From Flavobacterium sp. (GTDB taxonomy: Bacteria > Bacteroidota > Bacteroidia > Flavobacteriales > Flavobacteriaceae), in assembly GCA_030153045.1 (NCBI GenBank), contig JASLID010000002.1:3557-67556 (forward strand): a stretch of 64,000 bases of DNA, in the 5' to 3' direction. Shown piece after piece: positions 34,619-43,574 of this stretch; position 1 is the stretch's first letter; each line of letters starts with the position of its first letter. The translations under genes were made by a program, and so were the position numbers. Below the pieces are notes generated by a model that did not search any database, was not told the origin of the DNA, and saw only the letters and a program-made list of their open reading frames with translations.

Positions 34619-34648
34619 ATGAACTTCTGCGAAAGCGACAAAATAAAA

Positions 34649-35731
34649 TTAGAATTCAAACCGTAGTTGTACCACTACGGTTTTTTTTATTTCAGTATTG
34701 AGGTTGGAGAGGGAAATTCCTAGCAAACGTACTGAATCTTTCATTTTTTCTTGATACAATAATTCTTTGGCAACCTCAAACAGTAATCCTTTGTCGGAAA
34801 TAAAATAAGGCAAGGTTTTACTTCGGGTTTGTTGGGTAAAATCGGAGTATTTTATTTTTAAAGTGATGGTTTTACCAGAAATTTTATGTTTTTGCAATCG
34901 TTTGGACAGTTCTTTTGCAATACGATCTAATCGCTCTTCCATAAAAATTTCGGAAGTTAAATTGGTATTGAAAGTATGTTCGGCAGCAACCGATTTAGTC
35001 GTTCGATTAGGCTTAACAGCACTGTTTGAAATCCCTCGCACCAAATAATAGTAATGTCGGCCACTTTTCCCGAAATGTTCATCTAAATATTCCAGCGTTT
35101 TCGATTTTAAGTCGGCACCTGTATAAATTCCCAACTGATACATTTTTTCGGTAGTGACTTTACCAACACCATAGAATTTTTTGACGTCTAACGATTCTAA
35201 AAAAGCTTCTACTTCGTCAGGGTTGATGGTTTTTTGGCCGTTGGGTTTGTTGTAATCGGAAGCGATTTTTGCCACAAATTTATTTACTGATATGCCTGCT
35301 GAGGCTGTTAAACCCACTTCATCGAAAATGCGTTGTCGTATTTCCTGAGCGATTAATGTAGCGCTGGGATTTCCTTTTTTATTTTGAGTGACATCGAGGT
35401 AGGCTTCGTCGAGCGATAAGGGCTCAACCAAATCGGTATAGTCCAAAAATATTTTTCGGATCTGCTTGGAGATTTCTTTGTACCGTTCGAATCGGGGTCT
35501 GACAAATATTAATTCGGGACAATTGCGTTTGGCTTGAATACCACTCATAGCACTTCGAACGCCAAATTTTCGTGCTTCGTAACTGGCTGCCGAAACCACG
35601 CCACGCACTTCGCTACCGCCCACAGCCAATGGCTTCCCTTTGAGTTCAGGATGGTCCATTTGCTCTACAGAAGCATAAAATGCGTCCATATCGACGTGGA
35701 TGATTTTTCGTTGTGGATTAACATCAGACAT
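34649..35731 (-). CDS. dinB: DNA polymerase IV (Y-family)
   Basis: Translesion polymerase, 360 residues. The palm carboxylates are in HVDMDAFYASVEQ (Asp14) and LSLDEAYLDVT (Asp-Glu), with helix-hairpin-helix contacts around KFYGVGKVTTEKM and a little-finger domain after residue 235. The C-terminal end QLRFEF fits a beta-clamp-binding motif (QLxLF type). The DNA encoding that tail also forms the convergent pyk terminator. It is a stand-alone gene, with a dispersed repeat about 90 bp upstream of its start. Confidence 0.94.
   Translation of the reverse strand: MSDVNPQRKIIHVDMDAFYASVEQMDHPELKGKPLAVGGSEVRGVVSAASYEARKFGVRSAMSGIQAKRNCPELIFVRPRFERYKEISKQIRKIFLDYTDLVEPLSLDEAYLDVTQNKKGNPSATLIAQEIRQRIFDEVGLTASAGISVNKFVAKIASDYNKPNGQKTINPDEVEAFLESLDVKKFYGVGKVTTEKMYQLGIYTGADLKSKTLEYLDEHFGKSGRHYYYLVRGISNSAVKPNRTTKSVAAEHTFNTNLTSEIFMEERLDRIAKELSKRLQKHKISGKTITLKIKYSDFTQQTRSKTLPYFISDKGLLFEVAKELLYQEKMKDSVRLLGISLSNLNTEIKKTVVVQLRFEF
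34658..34688 (+). terminator. Intrinsic terminator of pyk, inside the dinB coding end
   Basis: AAACCGTAGT / ACTACGGTTT perfect 10-bp stem, six-base loop, then eight T, 40 bp after the pyk stop. Read on the other strand the same bases encode the last residues of DinB (TVVVQLRF). Confidence 0.88.
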
Positions 35732-35821
35732 GACACAAATTTAATTTTTTTTCACTGAGAAGTAACAGACATTCGTAAAGTTTGATTTTAAAAATACTAT
35801 ATCTTTGATAAACGAAACCCA

Positions 35822-35905
35822 TAGCCCGGATAGCAGTGGAAATCCTTTTTCTTTTTGTTGACAAAAGGAAAAAGATTGTAACGAATAGCCGGAAATAGCT
35901 CCTAA
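35822..35905 (+). repeat. Dispersed palindromic repeat, copy 1
   Basis: Begins TAGCCCGGAT, then ATCCTTTTTC, a central inverted repeat (TTTTTG..CAAAA), AAAAAGATTG, and ends AGCCGGAAATAGCTCCTAA. The same framework recurs at 46800-46880 and, more diverged, at 52077-52180, all on the plus strand. It ends 5 bp before the CYTH gene start. Confidence 0.75.
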
Positions 35906-35910
35906 TAAAA

Positions 35911-36378
35911 ATGATAGAAATAGAACGTAAATTTTTAGTCTTAAATACCGATTTTATTGATTTGGCAGTGACCCAGAATAGAATTGTGCAAGGTTATTTA
36001 AATTCGAACCCAGAACGAACTGTTAGGGTTAGAATTAAAGGCGAAAAAGGGTTTTTGACGATTAAAGGGAAAGGCAACGATTCAGGCACTACTCGGTTGG
36101 AATGGGAGACCGAAATTCCTTTGGCTGAAGCCGAAAAGTTGTTATCTCTTTGTGAAAATGGTGTGATTGACAAAACAAGATATGAAATCCCATCGGACCA
36201 ACACACCTATGAAGTTGATATTTTTGCTGGCGACAACAAAGGTTTAATTATGGCCGAAATTGAATTGGAATCGGAAACCGAACCTTTTGAAAAACCCCAT
36301 TGGTTAGGGCAAGAAGTTACTGGCGACGAGCGTTATTACAATGCCTATTTAAGTAATAAACCCTACAAAAGCTGGTAA
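35911..36378 (+). CDS. CYTH-domain protein (triphosphate tunnel metalloenzyme)
   Basis: A 155-residue protein of the CYTH superfamily. The N-terminal signature EIERKFLV (ExExK) and the alternating charged strands (RTVRVRIKGEKGFLTIKGK, TRLEWETEIP, AEIELESETEPF) outline the tunnel that binds triphosphate substrates with divalent metal. Bacterial single-domain members are mostly inorganic triphosphatases; the true substrate here is unknown. It ends 1 bp before the convergent rlpA stop. Confidence 0.9.
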   Translation: MIEIERKFLVLNTDFIDLAVTQNRIVQGYLNSNPERTVRVRIKGEKGFLTIKGKGNDSGTTRLEWETEIPLAEAEKLLSLCENGVIDKTRYEIPSDQHTYEVDIFAGDNKGLIMAEIELESETEPFEKPHWLGQEVTGDERYYNAYLSNKPYKSW

Positions 36379-36864
36379 TTATTTTTTCTGGGCGACTTCA
36401 ATTTTTACCATCATTTCTCCTCCGCCTTTATTTACGGCAAGGTACATAAATGCTTTACGAGACAAATCGATTTCGCGATTGCGAACAAAAGGGCCTCTGT
36501 CATTTACGGTCACTATGACATGTTTTCCGTTCCTTAAATTGGTTATGCGAAGTTTGGTGCCAAAAGCAAATTTTCGATGCGCTGCTGTGAGTTTGTTACT
36601 ATCGTATCTGATACCACTCGCCGTACGTTTTCCATGAAACTTTTTAGCATAATAAGAAGCGTGAGCCTTGCTTTTATATAATTTGTAGTTATAAAGGCCT
36701 TCATTTTCAATAATTAGGCTATCTATAGCGATAGAATCAGGTTTAATGGTGTCTTGAACCACAGCAGTTGAAAAAGAAGGTTTATCAAATTTCTTAAATG
36801 AAAAATTTGACACCACAAGGATTGCTATAGTGGTGGTAAGTACCAATAAAAATCTATTTATCAT
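36379..36864 (-). CDS. rlpA: RlpA-like septal ring lytic transglycosylase family protein
   Basis: A 161-residue exported protein with a double-psi beta-barrel domain. I chose the start at 36864 (MINRFLLVLTTTIAILVV, signal peptide or anchor); in-frame starts at 36885 and 36900 are possible. The DPBB core HASYYAKKFHGKRTASG..., FGTKLRITNL and VTVNDRGPFVRNREIDLS contains the conserved Asp-Arg. No SPOR domain is present, so it is the short form. It probably cleaves or binds naked glycan strands at the septum. Confidence 0.87.
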   Translation of the reverse strand: MINRFLLVLTTTIAILVVSNFSFKKFDKPSFSTAVVQDTIKPDSIAIDSLIIENEGLYNYKLYKSKAHASYYAKKFHGKRTASGIRYDSNKLTAAHRKFAFGTKLRITNLRNGKHVIVTVNDRGPFVRNREIDLSRKAFMYLAVNKGGGEMMVKIEVAQKK

Positions 36865-36917
36865 ATTTTGTTTATTATAATACATTACACAATTATTCAA
36901 ATACCATACCTAAAATG

Positions 36918-36943
36918 AAAAAGCCCTAATTACAGGACTTTTA
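36918..36943 (-). terminator. Intrinsic terminator of the small membrane protein gene
   Basis: On the minus strand AAAAAGTCCT / AGGGCTTTTT stem with one mismatch, six-base loop and a T run, just after the stop at 36952. Confidence 0.7.
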
Positions 36944-36951
36944 TAAATTTT

Positions 36952-37374
36952 TTACAACCACATTGACCATGGAATTTTGCTTAAAATAAGTACTAGTCCT
37001 AATCCGAAACCTATTAATATTGATTTGAATTTGGCAGTACCATTTTCATTTCGTTTGTGTTTTGACCAACCTATTGTGATTAAGGTAATCGCAATTATAT
37101 TGGTTACTGGGTGTTCTAAAGAAGTTAAACGCAAGTCGGCATTTTTCATTTCTCCCAAAACAGCATGCCCTAATGGAGAAACAAAATACAATATTAACCC
37201 CACTACTAACTGAATATGTGTAGCAATTAAACCAAATAAAGCAATTTTTCGGTCTTTAGCCGTGAACTCTTTTTTAGAGAAAAACCCGAAGGCGCTATTT
37301 GCTACAGCTACAACTAATAAAAGCAACGCTAAATAGGCCCATCCTGAATGGAACTTTTGAATAAATTCGTACAT
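36952..37374 (-). CDS. Small four-helix membrane protein, family not identified
   Basis: A 140-residue integral membrane protein with four predicted helices (about residues 12-32, 45-65, 87-105 and 116-135). His9 (FHSGWAYLALL), His53 (THIQLVVGLILYFV) and His83 lie near helix ends and recall cytochrome b-like proteins, but I cannot show haem binding. Similar flavobacterial proteins are often annotated simply as membrane or cytochrome B-like. It stands between the TonB receptor gene and rlpA, on the same strand as both. Confidence 0.75.
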   Translation of the reverse strand: MYEFIQKFHSGWAYLALLLLVVAVANSAFGFFSKKEFTAKDRKIALFGLIATHIQLVVGLILYFVSPLGHAVLGEMKNADLRLTSLEHPVTNIIAITLITIGWSKHKRNENGTAKFKSILIGFGLGLVLILSKIPWSMWL

Positions 37375-37404
37375 TTTTTGTGTTTTAGTTTACACAAATA
37401 TAAA

Positions 37405-37439
37405 TAAAAAAACAAAACCACGCTGATAGCGTGGTTTTG
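37405..37439 (-). terminator. Intrinsic terminator of the TonB-dependent receptor gene
   Basis: CAAAACCACGCT / AGCGTGGTTTTG perfect 12-bp stem with a three-base loop and a T run on the minus strand, 22 bp past the stop. Confidence 0.92.
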
Positions 37440-37461
37440 AATATTATATAAAAAACTTGTA

Positions 37462-40398
37462 TTAGAAGTTATATGAGAATGTGAAATTCCATGTTCTTCC
37501 CATACCGAAGAAAACTTGATTTCTTGAATCAACACCATCATAAGTTCCTTTTGCTAAATAATCTTGATATGTAGCATACTGACCCTCTCCAGGTGTAGCT
37601 GATTTTAAGTATACAGGAACTGCTGATGGACCACTACCAATTTGCGTTACTACAGAACCATTTTGTAAAGCCCCTCTACCATCACCTGCCCCAGAATTAA
37701 ATTCAGCTTCAGTAGCAACAAATTGATTAGTTCTAGATTCAGAAATATAAATTTCGTTTAAGACATTATTTACATTAACTCTTAAATTAAAGAAATCTTT
37801 ACTATCTTTAGTTCTATTGATTTTATAAGAAATTCCAGCATCCATTAAACCATAAGATGGCAATTCTAAAGTTCCTTTATTGGTTTCTAAATCAAATTTT
37901 GCTGGATCTATACTTGCATATAACTTATCTGAAAATCTGTAATTTCCATCAATTTTAAGACCTTTAGTCACATTTATTGTAGCGCCAATACTAGCTGTTG
38001 TTTGAGCAACATCTCCAACTTTCGCACCATCAAGATATAATGTTTTATTTGTTCCTCCACCAATTGGCTGATTACCTACATCGTATCTATTACTTGTACT
38101 ATTTCCTTCATACTTCCAGTCTCCAACAGAAATCATTCCGTTCAATGCTAAAAAATTAAAAGGTCTTGCATTCATTTCTAATTCAATTCCTGAGTGAATT
38201 TCTGTAATGCCTGCAAAATCATAATATCCTCCAACATTATCTGGAGCTGCATCAGTAGATCTTTGGTATCTATCTTTCCAAGAAGTATAATATGCATTTA
38301 AGTTAGCGCTAAATTTTGAAGTTTTAAAGCCATATCCAGCTTCAACTCCTAATATTTTTTCATTAACTAAATTACCATTAACTAACGATTTATTATTTGG
38401 ATAAACTGCATTAAAGAATGGTTGTTTAGAATAATAACCTGCATTAACAAAAACATTCATTTTGTCAGTTAAGTTATAGTTAGCTCCACCTTTTACGTTA
38501 CCTCCTAGAATATTTTCGAAATCTGTCTTTTGTAAAGGATCTCCATTTTTGTATTGAAACAAATCTTCTCTGCTAAATCCTTGTTGAGAAACTGCACCTT
38601 GAACAAATGCAGTTAATTTTTCTGTAGCATACTCTAATTGAGTAAAAGCACCATACCATCTAACATATCCGTTATTGTTGTAATCAATTTTCTCTTGTTT
38701 TTTAACATCTGAAAAAGGATTAAAACTTGGGTCAGACTCATAAGTGTTATACAAAACGTATGGCGTTTGACTAACGTTAATGTCGTTTGCAGTCCAAACA
38801 CCACCTGTGCCATAAACAGTTTGAGCATTATATCCTTTTGCACCTAATAAATCTGAAACATTTCTGAAATGATACCCAGTATATGTTCTAGCATCAAGAC
38901 CAAAATCTAATGTCAATTTATCTGTAAGCTTTGTATTTAAATTAATTACCCCTCCGTACCAATCATGAGAGTTAATAGAAGCTCTTCTTACAAATCCAGT
39001 TGACCTACTTGCTATTTGTTCACCTCCTACTGGCGCCAAATTTGACGGCCCAGAAATAGCGCCAGGATTAAGAGCAGATCCTCCTATCGTTGCCTCTCTA
39101 TCAGCGGCATTATAAGTTCCTTGGTTGTATGCATAAAAGTCATTAAATGGAACTAATCCATCTGCTGTTTTATATTGAAATGGAGATCTTCCTATATTAC
39201 CTGTTCCGCCTCCACGACCCCAAGAGCCATAAAAAACTGAAGACAATTTCATTCTATCACTTATTTTCCAATCATAATTTAAAGATGCAACTGGTTTATG
39301 ATAGAAATTTCTAGCCCATGAAAATTCTTCACCATTTAAATAACCATAATCAGAGTTATACTTAATGTTTGGAGAATTATTTGTCTGGTCTCCAAATTTA
39401 ATATACGAACCTAAATGATTTGCAAAACTTCTTTGGTTGTGCCATTGAGGCGCGCCAGTAATGGTAAATTGAATATCATGTTTGTCATTAAACTCATATC
39501 CAATACCTACAAAATAATTTTGACCTGAAAATTTAGTCCCATTCACATATCCATCACCCGTTGTATTACTAAATAATACAGAAGCTGACAAACCGTTTTT
39601 CATTTTACCTGTGGAGTATGATGCCATCGTTTTAAAGTAATCATCATTACCTAAAGTAGCTGTAACTGACCCGCCTTCTTTAGCATCAGACGTTCTAGTT
39701 AATACATTGATAGTTCCTCCTACAGAAGAAATAGCCAATTTAGACGAACCTAATCCTCTTTGTACTTGCATAGCAGTAGTCACATCAGACAAACCTGCCC
39801 AGTTACTCCAGAAAACCGAACCGTTTTCCATATCATTAACCGGAACTCCATTAATCATTACCGCAATGTTTCTTTGGTCGAAACCACGAATATTAATTCT
39901 TGAATCTCCAAAACCACCACCTTGTTTTGTTACATAAACAGAAGGCGTATTGGCTAAAATTTCAGGAAATTCTTGATTCCCCAATTTTTCTTTAATTTCT
40001 GCAGCTTTAATAGTTGATGAAGCCACTGGTGTTTTTCTGTCTTTAGCCACGTCAATAACTGTTGACGTAATGACTATCTCCCCTAAAGTGTTCTCTTCGT
40101 CAATTAAATTAATTGTTCCTAAATCAGCTTGTCCATTAACGATTGAAAAGCTTACAATTGCAGTTTTGTAACCTAAAAATGACACCGCAATATTCCCTGC
40201 TGAATCGTTTGAATTTAAGGTAAAAGTACCGTCAAAACTAGTTGACGTCCCTACTCTCGTTCCTTGTATTACTACGTTTGCTCCAGGTAACGCGCCATTT
40301 TTGTCTTGCACCGTTCCTGTCACTTTTCCTTGAGCAAATACTGTTGAAATGCTTAAGAAAAAGAAAGTCACTAAAAACCAATTTTTAATGTTTCTCAT
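37462..40398 (-). CDS. TonB-dependent receptor with carboxypeptidase-like regulatory domain
   Basis: A 978-residue outer-membrane receptor. Signal peptide (NWFLVTFFFLSISTVFAQ), then a carboxypeptidase D regulatory-like domain (about 24-100, GKVTGTVQDKNGALPGANVVI), then the plug (about 115-235, with NIRGFDQRNIAVMINGVPVNDME), then a 22-stranded barrel ending in the aromatic FTFSYNF. No SusD partner is adjacent, so it is not a standard polysaccharide-utilisation receptor. A period-11 TTAACA direct repeat upstream hints at phosphate-type regulation. The ligand is unknown. Confidence 0.93.
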   Translation of the reverse strand: MRNIKNWFLVTFFFLSISTVFAQGKVTGTVQDKNGALPGANVVIQGTRVGTSTSFDGTFTLNSNDSAGNIAVSFLGYKTAIVSFSIVNGQADLGTINLIDEENTLGEIVITSTVIDVAKDRKTPVASSTIKAAEIKEKLGNQEFPEILANTPSVYVTKQGGGFGDSRINIRGFDQRNIAVMINGVPVNDMENGSVFWSNWAGLSDVTTAMQVQRGLGSSKLAISSVGGTINVLTRTSDAKEGGSVTATLGNDDYFKTMASYSTGKMKNGLSASVLFSNTTGDGYVNGTKFSGQNYFVGIGYEFNDKHDIQFTITGAPQWHNQRSFANHLGSYIKFGDQTNNSPNIKYNSDYGYLNGEEFSWARNFYHKPVASLNYDWKISDRMKLSSVFYGSWGRGGGTGNIGRSPFQYKTADGLVPFNDFYAYNQGTYNAADREATIGGSALNPGAISGPSNLAPVGGEQIASRSTGFVRRASINSHDWYGGVINLNTKLTDKLTLDFGLDARTYTGYHFRNVSDLLGAKGYNAQTVYGTGGVWTANDINVSQTPYVLYNTYESDPSFNPFSDVKKQEKIDYNNNGYVRWYGAFTQLEYATEKLTAFVQGAVSQQGFSREDLFQYKNGDPLQKTDFENILGGNVKGGANYNLTDKMNVFVNAGYYSKQPFFNAVYPNNKSLVNGNLVNEKILGVEAGYGFKTSKFSANLNAYYTSWKDRYQRSTDAAPDNVGGYYDFAGITEIHSGIELEMNARPFNFLALNGMISVGDWKYEGNSTSNRYDVGNQPIGGGTNKTLYLDGAKVGDVAQTTASIGATINVTKGLKIDGNYRFSDKLYASIDPAKFDLETNKGTLELPSYGLMDAGISYKINRTKDSKDFFNLRVNVNNVLNEIYISESRTNQFVATEAEFNSGAGDGRGALQNGSVVTQIGSGPSAVPVYLKSATPGEGQYATYQDYLAKGTYDGVDSRNQVFFGMGRTWNFTFSYNF

Positions 40399-40451
40399 TT
40401 GTGATATTTAATTTTTTGTTTGGGTACAAAATTCTTATAAATATCCTTCAC

Positions 40452-40471
40452 TAATGTTAACTTAATGTTAA
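40452..40471 (-). promoter_or_regulatory. Pho-box-like direct repeat upstream of the TonB receptor gene
   Basis: On the minus strand two perfect copies of TTAACATTA are 11 bp apart start to start (40463-40471 and 40452-40460), with a degenerate third further upstream. TTAACA repeats with 5-bp gaps match the binding geometry of PhoB/PhoP-family response regulators. They overlie the place where a -33 box would be relative to a -7-like GAATTTTG (40427-40434), as expected for an activator-dependent promoter. Confidence 0.5.
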
Positions 40472-40572
40472 TATTATGAAGTTAAAATTATGCACGCATA
40501 ACAATAAAAATAAAACATTATTTAGAAAATGGCTTTTTTATTAAAGAAAAATCAATTTAAGACTTACAAATC

Positions 40573-42213
40573 TTATTTGTTTAGAAAATAATTCAATAAA
40601 AAATTAGTTGAAGCATCGTGCTTGTTAGAAGTTGAAGTGTTAACTTCTTCCAAAATTGAATGTGCTAATTGTTTTCCTAATTCGACCCCCCATTGGTCAT
40701 AACTAAAGATATTCCATACTATTCCTTGAACAAAGATTTTATGTTCATACATAGCAATTAAAGCTCCTAAAGTTTCGGGGGTTAATGAAGATATTAGAAT
40801 GGTATTGGTAGGTTTATTACCTTCAAAAGTTTTAAAAGGCAATGAATTGTTCATTTTAGCACCCAAAACATTTTGTCTTTCAAATTCGGATAGAACTTGA
40901 GCTTGTGCCTTGCCATTCAGCAAAGCTTCTGTTTGAGCAAAAAAGCTCGACATTAATTTATTGTGATGGTCTTTGTTTCCATGCAATGGGTTTAAAAAAC
41001 CTATAAAATCTGTAGGGATCAACTTTGTTCCTTGATGAATTAACTGGAAAAAAGCGTGTTGTGCATTACTTCCTGGCTCTCCCCAAATAATAGTTCCGGT
41101 TTGGTAATTAATCTGATCACCATTTCTATCAACACTTTTCCCGTTGCTTTCCATAATACCTTGCTGCAGATATGGTGCTAATTTTTGCAAATATTGTGTA
41201 TATGGAATGATGGCTTCGGTTTCGGAACCAAAAAAATTATTGTACCAAATGCTTAACAAGGCTAAAATTACTGGAATGTTTTTATCGAAAGGCTCGCTTT
41301 TAAAATGACTGTCCATTTTATGGGCTCCAGCTAACAATTTTTCAAAATTATCAAACCCAACAGCTAAACTTATTGTGAGTCCAACGGCACTCCAAATAGA
41401 AAACCGTCCGCCTACCCAATCCCACATGGGGAAAGTGTTATTTTCAGCGATACCAAATTCAGTAACTTTTTGAATATTCGCAGAAACAGCTACAAAATGT
41501 TGGGCCACATCATCTTGCTTGGCCGACTTTAAAAACCATCCTCGAATAGTTTCTGCATTTGAAATTGTTTCTTGCGTAGTAAATGTCTTGGAAACAACAA
41601 CAAACAAAGTAGTTTCTGGATTTAACTTTTTTAAAACTTCACTTACATGATCGCCATCCATATTAGAAACAAAATGCACATTTAAGTGATTTTTGTAAAA
41701 CTGTAAGGCATCAACAACCATATTAGGACCTAAATCTGAACCTCCAATACCAATGTTGACAATATCTGTAAATGGCTTTCCTGTATACCCTTTCTTATTT
41801 CCTGAAATAATATCGTTGGAAAAAGTGTTTATTTTGTTTTTAACTTCCTGTATTTCTAAAGCAATGTTTTGCCCATTAACAAGAATGGATTTCTGATTTA
41901 CATCTCTCAATGCAGTATGTAGTACCGCACGATTTTCTGTTTCATTGATATTATCTCCCGAAAAATAGGATGCTATGGCTTTTTCTAACTCTGTCTCTTT
42001 AGCTAGCTCTAAAAGTAAGTTGATTGTTTTTTGATCGATTCTGTTTTTAGAATAATCCACTAAAAAATCATCCCATTTGATATGAAATTTCTCGACTCTT
42101 GTTTCGTCTTCTTGAAACATTTCTTGCATAGACCTATTAACCATTGTAGCGTGATGCTCTTTTAGTTTTTGCCAAGCAAGGGTTTTCGTCGGATTTATTT
42201 TAGGTAATGACAT
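40573..42213 (-). CDS. pgi: Glucose-6-phosphate isomerase
   Basis: Interconverts glucose 6-phosphate and fructose 6-phosphate, 546 residues, the normal length for the long form. Conserved segments: NIGIGGSDLGPNMVVDAL (sugar-phosphate site), VVSKTFTTQETISNAET, VGGRFSIWSAVGL and SNGKSVDRNG, and the C-terminal FSYDQWGVELGKQLA. It starts 49 bp downstream of the M23 peptidase gene and may share its transcript. No glycolytic neighbours. Confidence 0.96.
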   Translation of the reverse strand: MSLPKINPTKTLAWQKLKEHHATMVNRSMQEMFQEDETRVEKFHIKWDDFLVDYSKNRIDQKTINLLLELAKETELEKAIASYFSGDNINETENRAVLHTALRDVNQKSILVNGQNIALEIQEVKNKINTFSNDIISGNKKGYTGKPFTDIVNIGIGGSDLGPNMVVDALQFYKNHLNVHFVSNMDGDHVSEVLKKLNPETTLFVVVSKTFTTQETISNAETIRGWFLKSAKQDDVAQHFVAVSANIQKVTEFGIAENNTFPMWDWVGGRFSIWSAVGLTISLAVGFDNFEKLLAGAHKMDSHFKSEPFDKNIPVILALLSIWYNNFFGSETEAIIPYTQYLQKLAPYLQQGIMESNGKSVDRNGDQINYQTGTIIWGEPGSNAQHAFFQLIHQGTKLIPTDFIGFLNPLHGNKDHHNKLMSSFFAQTEALLNGKAQAQVLSEFERQNVLGAKMNNSLPFKTFEGNKPTNTILISSLTPETLGALIAMYEHKIFVQGIVWNIFSYDQWGVELGKQLAHSILEEVNTSTSNKHDASTNFLLNYFLNK

Positions 42214-42262
42214 TTGGTTTATTCTATTGTTGAAATTGCAAATTTACAATTTTTAAAACTTA

Positions 42263-43480
42263 CTATCGAAGTGCGGCAACACTATCAAGCTCTCTTTTTA
42301 ATGGTGCTATGAACGCTAAATATTGCGGTTTGTTTTTGCGGTCCATAGGTATCGAATTGGGTAACTTGAGTTTTAAAGCATCTACTTGTTTTCCGTTTTT
42401 CCAGAAACGATAACAAACATGCGGACCTGTTGCTAAACCCGTACTTCCCACTTTCCCGATGATTTGCCCTTGTGTTACATGCTGACCCCGACGAACTAAC
42501 ACCCGAGACATGTGCAAATATTGTGTCGAATAAGTTTTATCGTGTTTTACTTTTACGTGATTGCCATTTCCTGCCGAATAACCTGCTAATTCAACAACTC
42601 CGCTTGCGGTCGACATAATGGGCGTTCCCGTTGGAGCAGCATAATCGGTGCCATTGTGTGGTTTAAAAAACTTTTGCACCGGATGAAAACGTCTTTTTGT
42701 AAAACGAGAGGTGATATTGATTGATTTTAATGGCGCTTTTAAGAAAAAATTCTTTAAGACTTTGCCTTCTTCATCGTAATATTCCAGTTTGCTTTTCGCA
42801 TTTTGTTTGTATGGGAAGGCGTAAATTTTCTTCCCTTTATATTCAAAAAAAGCACATTCTAACGAATCGACTCCGTCATAAATACTGTCGTTGATAAATC
42901 TTTCGGTAAATGTAACCGCAAATTTATCTCCTTTTTGAGATTTAAAAAAATCAATAGACCATTTATAAACACCCATTAACTTACTGGTCAAGGACGCAGA
43001 AGCGCCTTCGTTTTTAAGCGTTTCCGATAGCGACCCGTTTAGCTCTCCTGCTACCGTTCTTCGTTTAAAAGTAACTGGTTTGGTTTTTTTTGAGGCTTTT
43101 GCAATCGAATCGGTAAAATCGACTATGTAATAATTTAATTGATCAGGTTGGTAGATGAAATATTGTAGCTTCTTAGTTTTGTCCTTTGAAAGCAACATGG
43201 TGTATGGCTTGTCAATTCTTACAATACGTACATTGAAGGAATCTTTTACTTTAGCAATAACATCATATACTTGTTTTCCGTTTAGATTTTGTTTTTGGAT
43301 AATACTCCCAAAGGTATCATCCTTTTTTATAGAATCTTGAATAACGAAGAAATCATTTAGTTTAAATCCAAAATCATAAACTATAGGCTCTGGCTTTTTT
43401 ACAGGCAGAACTTGTTTGATGTCTTTTTTGCACGAAATAATTAGTAGCGCAATGACTAAAAGCGTTATGATTTTTTTCAA
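42263..43480 (-). CDS. M23-family peptidoglycan endopeptidase lipoprotein with a Cys at the third zinc site
   Basis: A 405-residue lipoprotein (MKKIITLLVIALLIISC, Cys17) with a LytM/M23 domain at about residues 265-365. The zinc and catalytic positions read His275-x3-Asp279 (HNGTDY), His323 (QYLHMS) and His354-Val-Cys356 (GPHVCYRF), so the second His of the usual HxH motif is Cys. This may be a family-specific alternative ligand. It is probably a murein cross-link hydrolase in the periplasm. A 17-bp palindrome lies 28 bp upstream of the start. Confidence 0.88.
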   Translation of the reverse strand: MKKIITLLVIALLIISCKKDIKQVLPVKKPEPIVYDFGFKLNDFFVIQDSIKKDDTFGSIIQKQNLNGKQVYDVIAKVKDSFNVRIVRIDKPYTMLLSKDKTKKLQYFIYQPDQLNYYIVDFTDSIAKASKKTKPVTFKRRTVAGELNGSLSETLKNEGASASLTSKLMGVYKWSIDFFKSQKGDKFAVTFTERFINDSIYDGVDSLECAFFEYKGKKIYAFPYKQNAKSKLEYYDEEGKVLKNFFLKAPLKSINITSRFTKRRFHPVQKFFKPHNGTDYAAPTGTPIMSTASGVVELAGYSAGNGNHVKVKHDKTYSTQYLHMSRVLVRRGQHVTQGQIIGKVGSTGLATGPHVCYRFWKNGKQVDALKLKLPNSIPMDRKNKPQYLAFIAPLKRELDSVAALR

Positions 43481-43507
43481 TAGTGACTTGATTTTTTTAA
43501 ATTTTTC

Positions 43508-43524
43508 CTAATTAATAATTAGGC
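43508..43524. promoter_or_regulatory. 17-bp palindrome upstream of the M23 peptidase gene
   Basis: CCTAATTAATAATTAGG is a perfect inverted repeat of 8 bp arms around a single base, 28 bp before the M23 start on its 5' side. It lacks a T run, so it is more likely an operator than a terminator. Confidence 0.4.
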
Positions 43525-43574
43525 TTATAAAATTTAATAGCTGGGTTTATAAAGCTAATATAAGAAATTTTAGT

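Noticed and set aside
35534..35758. Possible gene antisense to the dinB start
   Set aside because: It overlaps the well-conserved DinB N-terminus and has no features of its own.
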